In this document: one piece after another, positions 63,817 through 64,000 of the stretch
Position numbering within the stretch: position 1 is the stretch's first letter
Layout of the letters: the number at the start of each line of letters is the position of its first letter
NCBI GenBank assembly: GCA_039621445.1
Contig: CP154956.1
Location: 69,433,649 to 69,497,648 of the forward strand
DNA: 64,000 nt
Source: Euglena gracilis
Lineage: Eukaryota > Euglenida > Euglenophyceae > Euglenales
Direction of reading: 5' to 3'
Notes under the pieces: model-generated
Told to the model about the DNA's origin: nothing
What the model saw: only the letters and a program-made list of their open reading frames with translations
Database searches by the model: none
Made by a program: the position numbers and the translations under genes

Positions 63817-64000
63817 TCCCTAATGAAAGGCTGCCCTAACAATCAAACAAACCCCCAGAAGCCTAACAACCAGATTTCTTGAACGAAGGTTGGTCAAAAA
63901 AAGGTTCGCAAGTGTTGTAAACACGAAACCATGCCCAGGTCCTATTGTGGCTCGGCGTGCAACATTTTGAAGTTGCAATCAGACCTGATTTGGGTGCCCC

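Overview
The window reads as nuclear DNA of a eukaryote, most likely a protist or alga with a large, transposon-rich genome. The evidence is a spliced mitotic-type cyclin gene with GT-AG introns, tyrosine-recombinase retrotransposons, many short inverted-repeat transposons, and no operon-like gene packing. I cannot place the organism more precisely. Long C-runs and G-runs, often back to back, punctuate nearly the whole window; one 0.7 kb island at 38.0-38.7 kb is instead almost pure A+T.

Region by region. 0.1-2.5 kb: simple repeats, a 674-bp element with terminal inverted repeats and a 10-bp target duplication, a possible RING-variant zinc-finger exon, and a Ty3/gypsy RNase H remnant. 3.3-21.25 kb: one A/B-type cyclin gene on the plus strand. 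Ten exons join in frame to a stop at 21249-21251. The early introns are 45-59 nt; the later ones are 7.8, 0.63, 2.5 and 6.0 kb and are filled with repeats. 21.3-42.7 kb: almost no convincing genes, but many small hAT-like non-autonomous elements with 8-bp target duplications, CGCATTTT arrays and other dispersed repeats. 42.7-58.5 kb: a cluster of broken DIRS-like retroelements in both orientations, with gag-like, reverse transcriptase, RNase H, methyltransferase-like and tyrosine recombinase regions and inverted terminal repeats. 58.5-64 kb: a 30-bp minisatellite and several protein-like open segments with plausible splice sites that I do not recognise.

How it fits together. The only recognisable host gene is the cyclin; its large introns grew by transposon insertion while exon phases stayed intact. 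The retroelement cluster holds no intact copy: each is truncated, scrambled by short inversions, or frameshifted, often inside homopolymer G or C runs. The hAT-like small elements carry different terminal repeats but often share an internal C-run/G-run block and a GGCGCC hairpin. No transposase gene is visible, so they would depend on one elsewhere. Uncertain points are the 5' end of the cyclin gene, the identity of the 59.9-63.8 kb segments, and whether homopolymer frameshifts are biological or sequencing errors.
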